The notes under the pieces are model-generated. The model saw nothing but the letters and a program-made list of their open reading frames with translations, searched no databases and was not told where the DNA came from. 64,000 bases of DNA from Areca catechu (lineage: Eukaryota > Streptophyta > Magnoliopsida > Arecales > Arecaceae). The stretch spans positions 101,400,877 through 101,464,876 of the forward strand of contig CM038049.1 of assembly GCA_021397845.1 (NCBI GenBank), given 5' to 3'. Positions 11,225 to 23,162 of the stretch are shown one piece after another; positions within the stretch are counted from its first letter, which is position 1, and every line of letters begins with the position of its first letter. The position numbers and the translations under genes are program-made.

Positions 11225-12046
11225 GATGTTTTGGTTGTACTTTTGGTTACATTGATCATATCATTGTACTTTTGACTATCTTTAAACTTTTAATGATATT
11301 TACTTTATGCTTAGCTTGCTATCTTTTGTAATGTGTAATGAAAATTCTATGAATGCAATGAACACATTTTGGCATATCTTGAGCTTGTGCGATATTCTCA
11401 ATAGTACTTTCATTTGTACAATGCTAATTAAAATAAATTTTAATTAGAATATCAATGTTGAGAAGAGAAAGTGAAATTATCTCAAACAAATTTTATCAAC
11501 TTTCTCTTTCTAATATAAAAATTGAGCTTTGAAACATCAATTGAATACCTTTTTGATTGCTGACAAAAAGGAGGAGAATGTTTGAAGTTGCATGAAAAAG
11601 AAAGAAACGTAAAGAGAGAATAAGTTTGGAAGAAAAAGGGGGAGAATGAGATAAAAAATGTGAAATTGCTTATACAAGTAAGGGGGAGAAAATTTGTTAA
11701 ATGACTTTGCTCTCAAAAACTTGCACACATTTCTTGAAGATCTTAAAGCATTAACTATAATACTTATCAACTCTAATACATTTCTAAAACTTTGTAAAAT
11801 TGAGCTTTGATACCTTGCATACCTTAATAGCTCTGATACTTTGTGAAAGTGCTAGCCTTAACATTCTGATACATATAAAAGCGCTGATACTGTATAGTTC
11901 TTCTTTTTACAAAAAGCTCTGATACTTACTTGCAAATATAATTAGCTTTGATACATGTTAATACTCACTTTCAATTTAAGTCATACATGTAATTGTAAAG
12001 ATTCTTTTCATGCCCAGTGTTTTGTCATCATCAAAATGGGGAAGAT
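11225..12046 (+). promoter_or_regulatory. Sirevirus 3' non-coding region with several polypurine tracts
   Basis: No coding frame. Purine runs occur at about 11566 (AAAAAGGAGGAGAATG), 11634 (AAAAAGGGGGAGAATGA), 11680 (AAGGGGGAGAAAA) and 12032 (AAAATGGGGAAGAT). The last directly abuts the 3' LTR and is the primary plus-strand primer site. Several polypurine tracts upstream of the 3' LTR are a reported Sirevirus signature. Between 11750 and 11960 a short unit GCTCTGATAC / GCTTTGATAC recurs about seven times. Confidence 0.75.
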
Positions 12047-13703
12047 TGTTGACCCCATAAGTGATTTTGATGATAACCAAATATTGGAGCATGCATTTGT
12101 TTTACTAATAACTTTTCAAGTGTTTTACATATTTTTGTATGATGAATTCATTGCTCAATTTCAACTTCTATATTTGTATTTCTTGTGTTGAGTTGTATTG
12201 TAATTGATCTTGTAAAGAAGAACCCAAAGAAAGCTTAAGTAAAAACCAATCAAATGGGTTACTTCTAGATATGTTTCAAGCTTAAGTTTCTTAGAAATTT
12301 AGTTAGAAGAGTTTGAAGGCATCTTCAGATTTAGAAGATTTGCTGGATGATTTCTGGAGAAGAACTGATATTTCACTGAAAATTTCATCCGAGTTGACTC
12401 GAAGAGAAGAGAGCTGACTCTGGCACATGTCACGCATTAAAATTTCTGGCACGTAGATATCCGAGCCGACTCTAAGGAACCCGAGCCGACTCGTCCAGAG
12501 TATCACTTTGTGAATCAGACAGGCAAGCCAACCCAAAGAGAGTCTAAGCCGACTCTATTATTTAGTCAGACATCCAAGTCCACTCTTCAGAAGTTCGAGC
12601 CGACTCCTTCAAAGTCCAGAAGAAATGCTCTGAGAACTATAGCCAACCGAGGCACCTTTAAAGAGAAAGAGCTGACTCTTCCAGACTACATTTTTGATGA
12701 CCTGAGGATTCGAGTCGACTAGAATCAAGGCAAGCTAACTCTTACAGAGTGAGGAATCAAAATACTATACAACCGAGCTGACTAGATTGAAGAGAGTCAA
12801 CTCAACCAGAACTACTCTAAGAATCCGAGCCAACTCGAGTAATCCGAGCTAACTCAAAGGTTGATTTCAGACTTATAAAGGCTAGTTCCAGAACTTGCAA
12901 TTTGAATCTAAAAAGTGCTCCAATGGTCCAATGTCACATCCTAATGGTCTACAATGACTAAAATCATCCGAGAAGAGTACAAGACTATATATTTGAGAGA
13001 TTTGAACGACTTTAAACAAGGTATAATTAGTAAATGCTGAATTGAATATCCAAACTACTTTGTGAGCAAGAGAGCACTCCAAGAGCATTCAAGACAGTCA
13101 TCAAGCCTTCACCAACTGCCAACCAAAGCTTGAAGCATTTCTGAAGAAGTTGAAGAAGCCAACCAAGTACATTGAAGTACAATCAATTGGGCTTCTCTTG
13201 AGCTGCATCAACAACCATCTGACAAAATTTGTTTATCATTCTGTTGCTTTCTTTTTACAATTCTCTTTTGAATTGTTGGGTTATTGGTGAGCCTAGTTTA
13301 AAAACCAAATAGGTTCTTGGTTAGCCTGTATTAAAACCAAGTGTTGGATTTTTGGTGATCCTAGTAAAACCAAGTGTTGAGTTTCTTTGGTGAGCCCGAT
13401 TTAAAATCCAAAGTGTAGAGGTTTGGTTGTGAGCCTGTAAAAACATTCTGGCTGTATTCTAGTAAGGGATATAGTAGAAATCCCAAGTAGTAATCTTGGA
13501 TAGTAGATGCAGGAGCTGGATTGCTCTGAACCACTATAATTTGCTTATGTTTGTATTGTGCTTCTCTTATTTGATTATGCTTTTGCATTCAATTATCCTA
13601 TCACAGCACTTAATACTTATAAGGGATTTCAAAGAGCACATTATTACATAAATTTTTTAAATTCCAATTCACCTCCCCTCTTGGAAAAGCCACCTGGGCA
13701 ACA
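12047..13703 (+). mobile_element. Element A (Sirevirus) 3' LTR
   Basis: Complete LTR of 1657 bp, TGTTGACCCC to CTGGGCAACA, colinear with 366-1854. It begins right after the polypurine tract. Divergence from the 5' LTR is visible throughout, so this is one of the older elements. The palindrome array recurs here at about 12385-12860. The right flank is integrase sequence of element G; the left flank is off-window, so the target duplication cannot be checked. Confidence 0.92.
12385..12860 (+). repeat. GAGYCGACTC palindrome array, second copy
   Basis: Same array as in the 5' LTR, with copies such as GAGTTGACTC, GAGCCGACTC and GAGTCGACT near 12391, 12464, 12484, 12597, 12670 and 12710. Many are more decayed than in the 5' copy. 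Confidence 0.75.
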
Positions 13704-14375
13704 GTAGTTTCATCTAAAAGTCCATCATCTATCAATTTGGCCTGCATGGATGATCATCATCGATAATGGCTAATAGTTTGATAATATATCTTTTGACAAA
13801 TTCTGTGAAGATCTATGATTCATCCATTAATACACCTTCGTCACACACTCACAAGCAAGTGAAGTAGAGGTCACCAACTGCACTATCTTGCATGGTCTGA
13901 AGACTCAACTCAACAAGGCCAAGGGGCTCTGGGTAGACAAACACTATAGTGTCCTTTGGACCTATCGGACATACCAACTTTCAGCTAGGGAGACTCCGTT
14001 CAACCTCACCTACAAAATTGAAGTAACTGTTCCACTAGAGTTAGGCTTGCTCTCATGCAGGGTCCAAGCCTACGATGAGCACTAAAATTTGGAAGACAAA
14101 AAGAACCTTGACCTCCTTGAAGAAGCCTAAGAGAAGGTTCAAATAAGAATAGTGACCCACCGACGATGAGCAGCTCACTACTTTAATTTTAGAGTCAAGG
14201 AGAAGCAATTCCACCTAGGAGATTTGGTGCTCTAGAAGGCCACAATCAACCAGCCGACCGAGCAAGGAAAGCACTTGTCCAATTGGGAATGACCTTAGTG
14301 CATCGCTAAGGCTATATGCTTCAACACCTATCATCTAGAACATTTAGACAAAACTCCCATGCACCTAGAACTCTA
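13704..14375 (+). pseudogene. pol: Tat-type gypsy integrase 3' end (element G)
   Basis: The host element of this window. After the Sirevirus LTR the sequence gives an integrase core piece (IIDNG then a stopped QFDN motif near 13755). It continues with the linker LHGLKTQLNKAKGLWVDK at about 13891-13944, the ETPFNL motif near 13991 and the C-terminal domain GDLVL near 14220. Upstream integrase, RT and gag are off-window to the left, beyond element A. Several stops and indels are present. The match to Tat-lineage integrase C-termini is clear by eye. Confidence 0.8.
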
Positions 14376-15182
14376 ATAATTTTAGACCTTAATATCAATA
14401 AAGTTATTCTTCAATCCATGAGCCATCACCATCTATGATAAAGTTCTCTCTTGTGTGAAGCAGCTATCCAATTCTTGGCTTGCAAACATGAAGGTGCACC
14501 TGAAAATCTTAGATGAGCTACGTGCCCCAGGTAGGGGTTGCCATGCCCTTGTCAAAGCCTTGGGTAAGCTTTGTGCCCCAAGTAAGGGCTCAATAGTTCC
14601 TAAGCCTTAGTCAAGTAGTTAGATGCCCAGGCAAGGTTTTGACACTCGTAACTCCTGGCTAAGCAATTAGTCTCCCAAGTACCAAGCACTAAGTGAGCTC
14701 AGCACCCTAGGCGAGGGCTCAATAATCCCTAAATCCTAGTTAAGCAGTCAAAGCCCAAGTTAGGTTTCTACACCTATAACTCTTGGCTAAGCAATTAGTC
14801 TCCTAGCTACCAAGCCCTGAGTGAGCTTAGCAGCCAATCGGGGGCGCAATAGTCCTTAAATCCTAGTCAAGCAATTAGACGCCCAAGCTAGGTTCCTACA
14901 CTCATAACTCCTGGCTAGGTAGTTAGTCTCCTGGTACCAAGTCCTGGGTGAGCTTAGCACCCCAAGCGAAGGCTCAACATCATTTAAAGCCCTAGAAAGT
15001 GATTAGATTCTTAGATTGGTCTTCCACATTTACAATCCTTGGGATAAAAGGTCAAACTTTTAGGCATGACTCAATAGCCCTAAAGCCCTAGCCAGCGATC
15101 AAACTTTTGGTTGGGCTTCCATGCCTGCAATTCCTAGTTAAGTGATCAAACTCCCATGCACAAAAATCCACCACTACCAAGT
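14376..15182 (+). repeat. Tandem array, period ~128 bp, 3' region of element G
   Basis: After about 14500 the phrase GTGAGCTYAGCACCC...GGGCTCAATAGTCCCTAA recurs at about 14565, 14692, 14821 and 14948, followed by a decayed fifth copy; related units continue at 17060-17200. The copies differ by many substitutions. No coding frame. Tandem arrays between integrase and 3' LTR are common in Tat elements. Confidence 0.75.
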
Positions 15183-15187
15183 CCAAG

Positions 15188-16639
15188 TGGTGGGGACACC
15201 GGAGGCACCAGAATAAGACAGAGGCTTTTCAACCCTCTGTGAATTGATCAATAATTTATGAGTCCATCTGTAATAAGGGCTTAGCCCATCTGAGTCCATT
15301 TTAGTTGTTATTTGAGTCTTTTGAGTTTTAGTTCTGTACTAGTCAGCTCATGTTGAGCTAGTTCAGTCCAGTGTTAGTCAGCTCATGTCGAGCTAATTTT
15401 ATTTTTTGAGTCCTATTCAACCATATTGAAGACTCAAGACCATATCATACAAGTGAAGACCAAGTCCAACCAGATTGAAGACATGGAAGTATAGTCCAAG
15501 TCCAACCCAGCTTGAAGATTTGAAGACCCCAGGAGGAAAAATTCAGAAAACCCTAATTCCTTGCAGATGCCCTCCAGATATCCAAATTCTCTTCCAGATG
15601 CCAAAATATATTCATATACCAAGGCATCCATGATTTTAGAGGTCCATCTACATCCTAGCCCAAAGAAATCAAGCCCAGGCGCCAAGCCCAAGCTCCTAAA
15701 AAGCAAGATACCAGGGAATATTCCTGCTACTTGGCTACCAGGCTACCCTAGCTTCCAGATGCCCAAACCCATGCACCCGGGCCCCTTTGGGCCGGCCCTT
15801 GCTACTCTTAGAAGCCCAACACGCCCCCTAGGCATCCTTGGAGTGTTGGCCAAGTCAAGAGAATTTTTAGGGATTTTTTCTACCTAATGTTTCCTTATTT
15901 TCTAGCTAGGGTTTGAGAGGGAAAAGGATTCTTATGTAAAGACTAATGTACCCTTACTTGGAGCCCAAGGTTAAGGGTATATTTAAGGGACCCTAGCCTC
16001 TTGTATGAAACCAAAATTTTTGATATGAATTAAAACCTTGAGTTCTTCTATTGAGTTGTGTGATACCTTGCTGTGTGCATAAAGGGGTTTGTGAGAGTTT
16101 TTCTTCCTAGTGCTGCAATCATCTTCCTGTTGCCAACAAGCCTCTCAGATCCCTAGACGCCCACTCTAAAAGAAGCCTTTCCTTGCTATTTTCCCTTTGT
16201 TTTCTTGTTCCTTTGTGAGTTTTCTAACCCCTGACAGGTCCATTGCAGGTCCCCGAGTTCCTACGAATCCAACGACTCCAGCCAAGCCTCAATCGGATCA
16301 CCGAGCAGAAAGCCGGGTATCCGCGGGTCTTTGGCTCGATTTTCCAGGCCGCATCCATCGAGGAACGAGAGACCCCTTTGCTGCAATCTTCACAGACGTT
16401 GTCAGGTACACCCCCTCTATCTCCAGTAGTTTTATTGTAGGAGAACTTGCCTTAACCGAGGCTTCTCAGCCCCGGCGATCCTTCTTTTATACTTTTCTAA
16501 GTCCTAATCTGCATGCTGATCTTCTAAAATTCATATAAAATTCCCTACAACTTATTTTAATCTGAAATTCGGGAATAAATCACTCAACCCCACATATAAA
16601 ACATACAAAAAGAATTACATGTATATTAGTCCCCCATCA
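15188..16639 (+). mobile_element. Solo LTR D2 (TSD CCAAG)
   Basis: 1452 bp, TGGTGGGGACACCGG to AGTCCCCCATCA, flanked by perfect duplications CCAAG at 15183-15187 and 16640-16644. Same family as D1 and the D3 LTRs, in plus orientation. A TATA-like box TATATTTAA lies at 15978-15986, so transcription would start about two thirds into the LTR. Confidence 0.95.
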
Positions 16640-17040
16640 CCAAGTGAATAACCTCCAAGTGGGCTACCATGTCTGTGACCTTTAGCGAGGCAACATCCAA
16701 GTGGGCTACCGCATCCACAACCCTTGCTTAAACAACCCCCAAGTGAGCTACCACATCCACAACCCCTAGCAAGGTGACATTCAGGTAGGCTACCATCTCC
16801 GCAACCCCTAGTGATGCAACATCCACGTGGGCTACCATGTCCACAACCCTTGGCAAAGCAACATCCACTGGGCTACCATGTCCACAACCCCTAATGAGGC
16901 AATATCTAGGCAGACTACCATGTCCACAACCCCTAGCGAACCAACTTCTAGGTGGGCTACCATGTCCATGATTCCTGGTGAAATAATAATACATCCAGGT
17001 GGGCCATCATGCCCATAGTCCATGGTAGATCAAGCAATCT
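16640..17040 (+). repeat. Tandem array, period ~42 bp, element G
   Basis: About nine copies of a 42-bp unit centred on GGGCTACCATGTCCACAACC, with CCTAGCGAGGCAACATCC as spacer. The array was contiguous with the 128-bp array before D2 inserted. The short frames on either strand are repeat translations, not genes. Confidence 0.85.
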
Positions 17041-17935
17041 ACCAAGATTGGCAATCCACCACTTTCTAGTACAAGGTGAGCTTGGTGCCCTATACAAGGC
17101 TTAATAGCCTTAAAGCCCTAGTTAAACAATCAAACTCCCAGGTTGAGCTCTCATGCCCATAACTCTCGATTAAGCGATTGACTTCTAGGCAAAAACGGAG
17201 TGACCTTGATGCCCCTAAGAGAGGTAATCTAACCTCTATGGCCTGCCACTAGTTGCAAATTGAGAAAAAGTCTTGGCTCGGATTGGGGGACCCTCCTTTC
17301 CCATGCATGGTACACTCTGGAATGGCACATGAAGGCCAAAGCATTCGATCCACTTTTAGAGCCTTGTGTGCACATGGTAAGAGGGAACGACCCTCACTCG
17401 ACTATCTGGTGAACCCCAGGCAGGGTTAGTGAATCCTCTATTCTAAACTCTTGGATGAGCCTCACACCCTAGGTGGGGTTGACAAACCTCTTACTCTAAA
17501 ATTTGGAATGAGCTTTATACCCTAGGTAGGGTCGGCAAATCCTCTATTCTAAAGTCCTAGGCAAGCCTTGCATCCTAGGCAGGGTCAGCAAACCCTCTAT
17601 TCTAAAGTCTTAGATGAGCTTTTATCCCAAGCAGGGTCAATGAACCCTCTATTCTAAAATCCTGGACAAGCATCACATCCTAGGAAGGGTTGGCGAACCC
17701 TCTATTTTAAAGTTCTGAATAAGCCTCGCACCCAAGAAGGGTCCATGAACTCTCTATTCTAAAATCCTAGACAAGCTTCATGCCCTAAGCAGGGTTGACG
17801 AATCCTCTATTTTAAAGTCCTAGACGAGCTTCGTGCCCCGGGCAAGATTGGCGAACCCTCTATTCTAAAAGTCCTAGATGAACCTCTTTTCCTAGGCAAG
17901 GTAGTTGCACCCTTTATTCTAAGCTACATGAAAGC
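17041..17935 (+). repeat. Third tandem array of element G, period ~55-58 bp
   Basis: 17041-17200 holds decayed units of the 128-bp type, and 17200-17400 shows nothing recognisable. From about 17400 to 17930 a unit of about 57 bp recurs eight to nine times, centred on CCCTCTATTCTAAAGTCCTA and followed by CACCCTAGGCAGGGT. No coding frame. Confidence 0.8.
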
Positions 17936-18168
17936 TAAGTGCCCTTGCATGGTTAATCTCAAAAGAGAGATCAATATCCTCCAAAGTTAAAGATGTAGAA
18001 ATAGTCAAGACATTCAAAAAGCATTCAAAACAAGCAAGTAAATGTCAAAAAATGATGTTCTTATTTTATTGATCAAAATTAGATTACATGTGTTCAAGAC
18101 TCTACTACCAGATTACATTACTTTGAGAACATTTCAAAGGACTTAGATGAAGGACAAGTTGCACCTGC
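17936..18168 (-). other. Non-coding stretch of element G with a minus-strand AATAAA
   Basis: A/T-rich sequence without an ORF. On the minus strand AATAAA occurs at 18065-18070 in a context (TGATCAATAAAATAAG) that looks like the 3' end of a transcript. Similar contexts occur near 21005 and 23023. It continues across C2 into 19772. Confidence 0.35.
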
Positions 18169-19771
18169 TGGTGCGGGCACCAGACTCAGAAGAAGACTTC
18201 AGAGCTCCATCTGGATCTCTGATTAACCTTGCCCGAAAAAAAAATTAGGGTTTTTGGTTTGTAATAAGAGTTGACTAGATCAACTCAATTTAGCTTGAGT
18301 CTACATTACCTGCATTTTATTTTGTTGAGTCATGTTGACTCAGTAGTGGACTAGGGTTTCAAAATGGGATGTTGCACTTTCTTCCAAGACCAGGCAAGTG
18401 GACACCACACTCCCAGCCACACTCCCAGTCCAGGGGGCGCCATATCCACATCCAGCAGCTTTTGGTCCCCACTCCACAGATGGCAACCTCCTTCTCTCAT
18501 GCGCCAGATAAGGAGAAGTCCACCAAGAGACCACCAATCAAGGGGGCGGCCAAGACTTTCTCAAGAAAATCCAAGCCAAGAAGGCAAGAAATTTCTCTTG
18601 GAAGAGCATATCAAGGGGCGCCCATTACCTGCCAAAAAAACCTAAAACAAAGATGGGAAGAGCCTTGACTTAGGGAGGAAGAAAAGGAGGAGTCCAAAAG
18701 AGTTCATCCAGGGAAGGAAGAAATTTTTTCTTGAAAAATCCAAGCAAGGTGGCGCCATCTACCTGCCATTTATAACCCAAATCCTAATTTTTGGTATTTT
18801 GGCCGACCATATGTAAGGGATTTGCCCTAATTTGGAGATTCCCTCCTTTAGTCCCACATGGGAAAATATGAAACCCTTCTCCCTTGTAAAGCATTATAAA
18901 TTAAACCCTCTTGTAAGTTGAAAAAAGATCATAGATGAATGAAAGAAATTTTTTCTTGAGCAAACTTGTGTTTTCTCTTGTCCGCACTTGTTTCTAGGTG
19001 TTGAGCTCCGTGAGGGAGTAAATCCGGGTTCCCCTGGAACCTTGAGGAGGTGAGAGATCTCCAAAACCCTAAACCCTAGGTTAGCCACTCAATTCCCAAA
19101 CCCTAGCCGCCATCACCCTTCTCTTTCCACCAAGCCCTAGTCTTTTCCTCTTCTCACGGCCACCTTCTCCAAGTCCTGGCTGACCACCAGCATCCGACTC
19201 CAGTCCAGATACTGCAGATCTACAGCAATTCTAAGAGGAAGTCAGATCGGCCTCCAGGAGAATTCGATTTCAGCAACTTCAGCTTTCAAGTTCTTCAACC
19301 TGGTAAGATCTTTCCTTGAGTTTCTGAGTTCCATCATTTGTTCCTCTTCTTTTCCAGATCTTGAGTCCAGGAGAAGCCGACCAAACCACGAGACCAGTAT
19401 TGGAGGATCCATTGCGAAGATAGCCGACTCCGAGGATCCCACAATCTGCTCGAGAGAGTTCTTCCACCAGAATCCTGAGAAGATCACTGTCTGGTGAGTA
19501 AACCGTCCCTCCTCTCTATTTCTGTTCTATTGAAAGTTCAGAGCGAAACCCTAGGTCTGGGAGTTTCTCAACCCCCAGCGATCCGTTACTTCTGAACTAC
19601 TCTGATAATTTGGTTCCTTCTAAACTGTGCTTTCAATCTTTACTTAGTTTCCTTCAACTTAGTTAGCTTTACTTTGAGTCAAAGCCAATTTCTGAAAAAT
19701 ATAAAAAAAAAAAAATGAATTAATCTTAATTTTACTTCCGCATACGCTTCTTTGTTCTTTGTTCTGCATCA
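18169..19771 (+). mobile_element. Solo LTR C2 (TSD CCTGC)
   Basis: 1603 bp, TGGTGCGGGCACCAG to TCTGCATCA, flanked by perfect duplications CCTGC at 18164-18168 and 19772-19776. It is the reverse-oriented relative of C1, with several indels between them. TATAAATT at 18895-18902 is the likely core promoter. No internal region. Confidence 0.95.
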
Positions 19772-20028
19772 CCTGCCTTAAAGGGTCAAGACACAGCTCC
19801 CTGAAACTCCAAAATTCTTTCAATGCTTTACCCTAGCAAGAGAAGGATCAAGCCAAAGCTCCCGGGAGCACCAAAGTGCTTGATATGCACCAAGTAGGGA
19901 GGCATCTTACCATTGCCCTGAAAGAAACCATGGCACCCTGCAATGCATAAAGACATAGAAAGGAAAGAAGAAGAGGTGCATCATGAAGGTGAAGTAGGCT
20001 AGTGTGAGTCACTTTTGCATCCTCGATT

Positions 20029-20496
20029 TTACATGGAGTAAATGTAACAAACCATGCCACTGTCGGCTGAGAGATACGGAAAAAGCCCAAGACAGCACTC
20101 AGCAATCATTCCATGAGCACCCCAAGAGAGATACCAAGGGTCATCGTGCGAAGTGAGATCCCTGACATTATGTTTGATGCCAATCCAACTATTCGGCAAC
20201 ATGTCTAATGCTGGCTTGATTACCACCAAATGTGAAGTTGGGTCACGATAGAGGTGGAAGAGGAAGATAAGGCACATGATCGTCATCCCTCCTCCAACAC
20301 CTCCCTCCGACTGATAATAGTCACAATCCAATGATTGTAGCACCAACCATTTCCAACACCTCTGATGCCAAGAAGAGCATTCAGCAACATGATGCAAAGG
20401 TACCAATCTCGGAGTGAACCCTTCCAACGAGAAAGAGAACTTGTTAACACTAGTACTAGAGGAGTTCGACCAAGATTTCAGCATCCTTCTAATCAT
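20029..20496 (-). CDS. Unrecognised 155-aa antisense frame with a TATA box just upstream
   Basis: An open frame of 155 codons on the minus strand. Its ATG at 20494-20496 lies about 45 bp behind TATAAATAG (plus 20541-20549). The protein begins with a basic, Ser-rich stretch and contains a Gly-rich EGGVGGG followed by a hydrophobic segment; no known domain is recognised. The position and strand match the antisense gene of element G, so it may be a remnant of that gene or of a second antisense unit. It could also be chance. Confidence 0.3.
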   Translation of the reverse strand: MIRRMLKSWSNSSSTSVNKFSFSLEGFTPRLVPLHHVAECSSWHQRCWKWLVLQSLDCDYYQSEGGVGGGMTIMCLIFLFHLYRDPTSHLVVIKPALDMLPNSWIGIKHNVRDLTSHDDPWYLSWGAHGMIAECCLGLFPYLSADSGMVCYIYSM

Positions 20497-20540
20497 TGGA
20501 ACCCTGGGAGAACTTGATGAAGATCGGCTTCCCTCACCCT

Positions 20541-20549
20541 CTATTTATA
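20541..20549 (-). promoter_or_regulatory. Candidate minus-strand TATA box
   Basis: TATAAATAG on the minus strand, inside the inverted repeat CCTCTAT-TT-ATAGAGG. The context resembles plant and LTR core promoters. Because of the inverted repeat, a plus-strand reading is also possible. Confidence 0.4.
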
Positions 20550-23115
20550 GAGGGGCTAAGGGAAGGCCCGCCGCACTACTAACCAATCGGTGCTCAATAG
20601 GTGTCCTCATTGCATTAGCTAGATTCCTAGTCTCCTCCAGAGCCAAAAAATGAAGTACTAGGCACTCAATTTGGGATTGACGTCTCCTTTGGCGGTAGCA
20701 CATTTATGCTTCCTATGCCCTAGCAAAAGTGATGCCATAAATGAACCATAAAGAGCCATTCCTAGTCAATCTCCCCCAAGAATCGGGTCCATGTCAGGTG
20801 ACATGCCAAGGCACATTATGCCATGTGATTGGGGAGTAAGTCGAATGGCCTCGCCTCCTCTTAAGGCAATCAGATGTCAAGAGCCCAAGGGCATCTCTTG
20901 ATTCATATAAAAGCATTCTCCAATGGACAATATAGCATGCATATACAAAGTCTTGCAGGGAGGCGAACAGAGCACTATAGAGAAAACAAGACTCAAAATG
21001 GAGCAAAATAAACTTTTCATTGAAATAGAGAAGGCATATTATAGAAATTGAGCTCTTTCAAGGGTCTGCCTCTCCTAGCCCATAGGGTTTCTATCCTTCT
21101 TTCTATGGAGACATTTACAGGAGCAAGGGCCTCATTCCAAAAGAAGGGTAGTTTGAAGGAAGTCCAACTCCCATAGCAAGTCTACACATTCTTGGATAGA
21201 CCACTAAGCCCTTCATAAACTCTCTTTGTCGCCAACCACCTCGCCTACAGATGGGCAAACCACTTCCCCTTCTTCTACATAATGATTCATGCAACACCAG
21301 ACTTAGACTATCCCCTGGGCATGGCCTTTAAGCAGTCGACCTCATGCTGCTCAAACAACTCTGCCCGCACCTAGCCAAACATTGCAATGCTATGCCTCTT
21401 TCTAGAAGGATGATGCTATGGAGGAAGCCAATGGTTCTTTGGAAGATGTCAATCTCCTACAATAGCTCTATATAGTCACAGTCTGACCATCATCCTCTAC
21501 AGGCCTTCTCCACCACCAACTACCTTGCCTACTATAGGGGACAAATTATTTTGCCTTCCTCTATGCCACCTTCATTGGTAGCATCGAATATCATGCTCTA
21601 CCTTCATGGTACTCCTACCTTGCTATCCTCGCTAATGGTGCCAGACAACATGCCTATCTCGTGAGGACCTTGCCCACTACCCTCAACGATGTCACTAGCT
21701 AGTGCAGGGTAAGGATGGGAATGCAGGATGTCAATATCATCACCAACAATCATCTCGGTCTCCTCATCAATGGAACCCTACATCACATTGGCTTCCATCT
21801 GGGTTCCATGGCCAATGAAGATCTTCAGAGGCATTCTAGACACTTGAGAATTGCCTCCCTTTAGCCTCACCACCCCTGGTAAGCAGCATTTAGTTCCCTT
21901 TCCAATTCTTCATTTCTTGTAGATAAGCTATCGAGCTCCTGTATGAGAACTTGGTGAGCTTCCGCAGCCATGCTTCAGTCCAATTATGCCAAAGCCCAGC
22001 CTTTGTTGGTAATGGTTTGCGCTTCCTCCATGTGGATGCCTTCCTTGCAGGCATCACCTCACGATTAGCATTGGAGCATTCCAGTGCTCGAGCATAGGAA
22101 CCTACCTATAGCACTAGAAGTGTCAGTGCAATCTTGGTGGTGACCATAGCCTTTTAGAGATGCACCACCTTCCTCAGCCACATAGCAATGCAGGGATACT
22201 AGCACCTCCTCCACTAATATGGCCATGGCATTACAACACCAATAGGAAAAGCAATAATCAATTTCAGCTCGCTAGCCTTCGTGGCATCCAAGTAGCCCTC
22301 CATGATTGTCAATTAGGGGGCAGGCATCCTTTAGGGGATGCCGACAAAGTAGCAATAGGGTCGATAGACTCGACTGTAGTTGGTAATTCTTCTCCGAGCA
22401 TCAAACTCTCTAAAAATGCTGATGATGATTCCATCGCTACTAGCAGTTCTGCTTCTTTCATCACCATCGTCAAAGTGGTAGATGTGACTATGCCTATCTC
22501 CCTGTGCTCATAGCAACTTCCATCAGGACATCACTGCTACCTGGCTACATCTCCTCTGACCTAGGGTCGGCTCTATCTCTAGAGAGAGTCTTGCTAAATC
22601 CTGCATGGGTAAGGACCCCTTTTAGGGACCAACCTCACCATCATTAGTAGGGTAGCTTTTAGATTCTGCCTCCAGCAAAGCACCCATCCCTACTTCAACA
22701 GGTTGGTCGCATGCTTCTGCCTCAACCTCAGGACTGGTTTGATGATCTCAAAGAAAGACTCCAGCATCGGAGCAATGAGGGCAGAGCTCACAAGGGGGCA
22801 AGCTTAATCTGCTCCTCTATTACTTCCTCTATAGCCCTCTTAACTACCATTTCATCACCACCATCATCTCTCTTCCTCTTCTTTGATGATCGGGCCTTCA
22901 GCCCAGCATGCAGCTCCTTCTTTGAGAACTTCATTTCCTGCACGAACAGCAAGCAAGGTGCAAAGCTTCATGTTAGAGTATTTTGAGAAGTGCACGAAGG
23001 AAGATAAAAGATGAAAGGTCACTTTATTCCATTTCAAAAGAGTTAATAGTACAGATGACCCAACAATCAATTTACAAAAGGAAGAAAGTCCAAAAATAGA
23101 ATGAAAAATAAAAAG

Positions 23116-23162
23116 CTATGGGATGGACAATGTTGCTTTGCCACCCTCGCCTATGTCAGAAC
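23116..23162 (-). pseudogene. 3' end of the antisense coiled-coil gene of element G (split by H)
   Basis: On the minus strand the last codons of the antisense frame run from the H target site (AGAAC, 23158-23162) to a TAG at 23116-23118. An AATAAA signal follows about 90 bp downstream (plus 23023-23028). The frame across the excised H element is continuous with the segment at 33123-33434, which supports one gene interrupted just before its stop codon. Confidence 0.7.

Larger units (their letters stand above)
19772..23115 (-). other. Degenerate 3' region of element G, no intact gene
   Basis: Single-copy-looking DNA without a convincing gene. On the minus strand I see a basic KKRKR stretch followed by DDGGDE near 22880, and Ser/Glu-biased broken frames down to 21000. 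This composition is like the middle part of antisense proteins of Tat elements (Pfam 'putative gypsy type transposon'). TTTATT/AATAAA-like contexts near 21005 and 23023 suggest transcript ends. Most short frames on either strand here are probably chance. Confidence 0.35.

Noticed and set aside
16728..17023. Gly/His-rich repetitive protein frames of 63-88 codons
   Set aside because: Translation of the 42-bp tandem array; no start context or evidence of expression.
14500..17935. CRISPR-like array
   Set aside because: Units are contiguous diverged tandem repeats without unique spacers, inside a plant retrotransposon.
22990..23070. Intron acceptor-like TTCGTGCAG on the minus strand ahead of a KKRKR frame
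   Set aside because: A single acceptor-like site without a matching donor or an intact frame is not enough to call a spliced gene.
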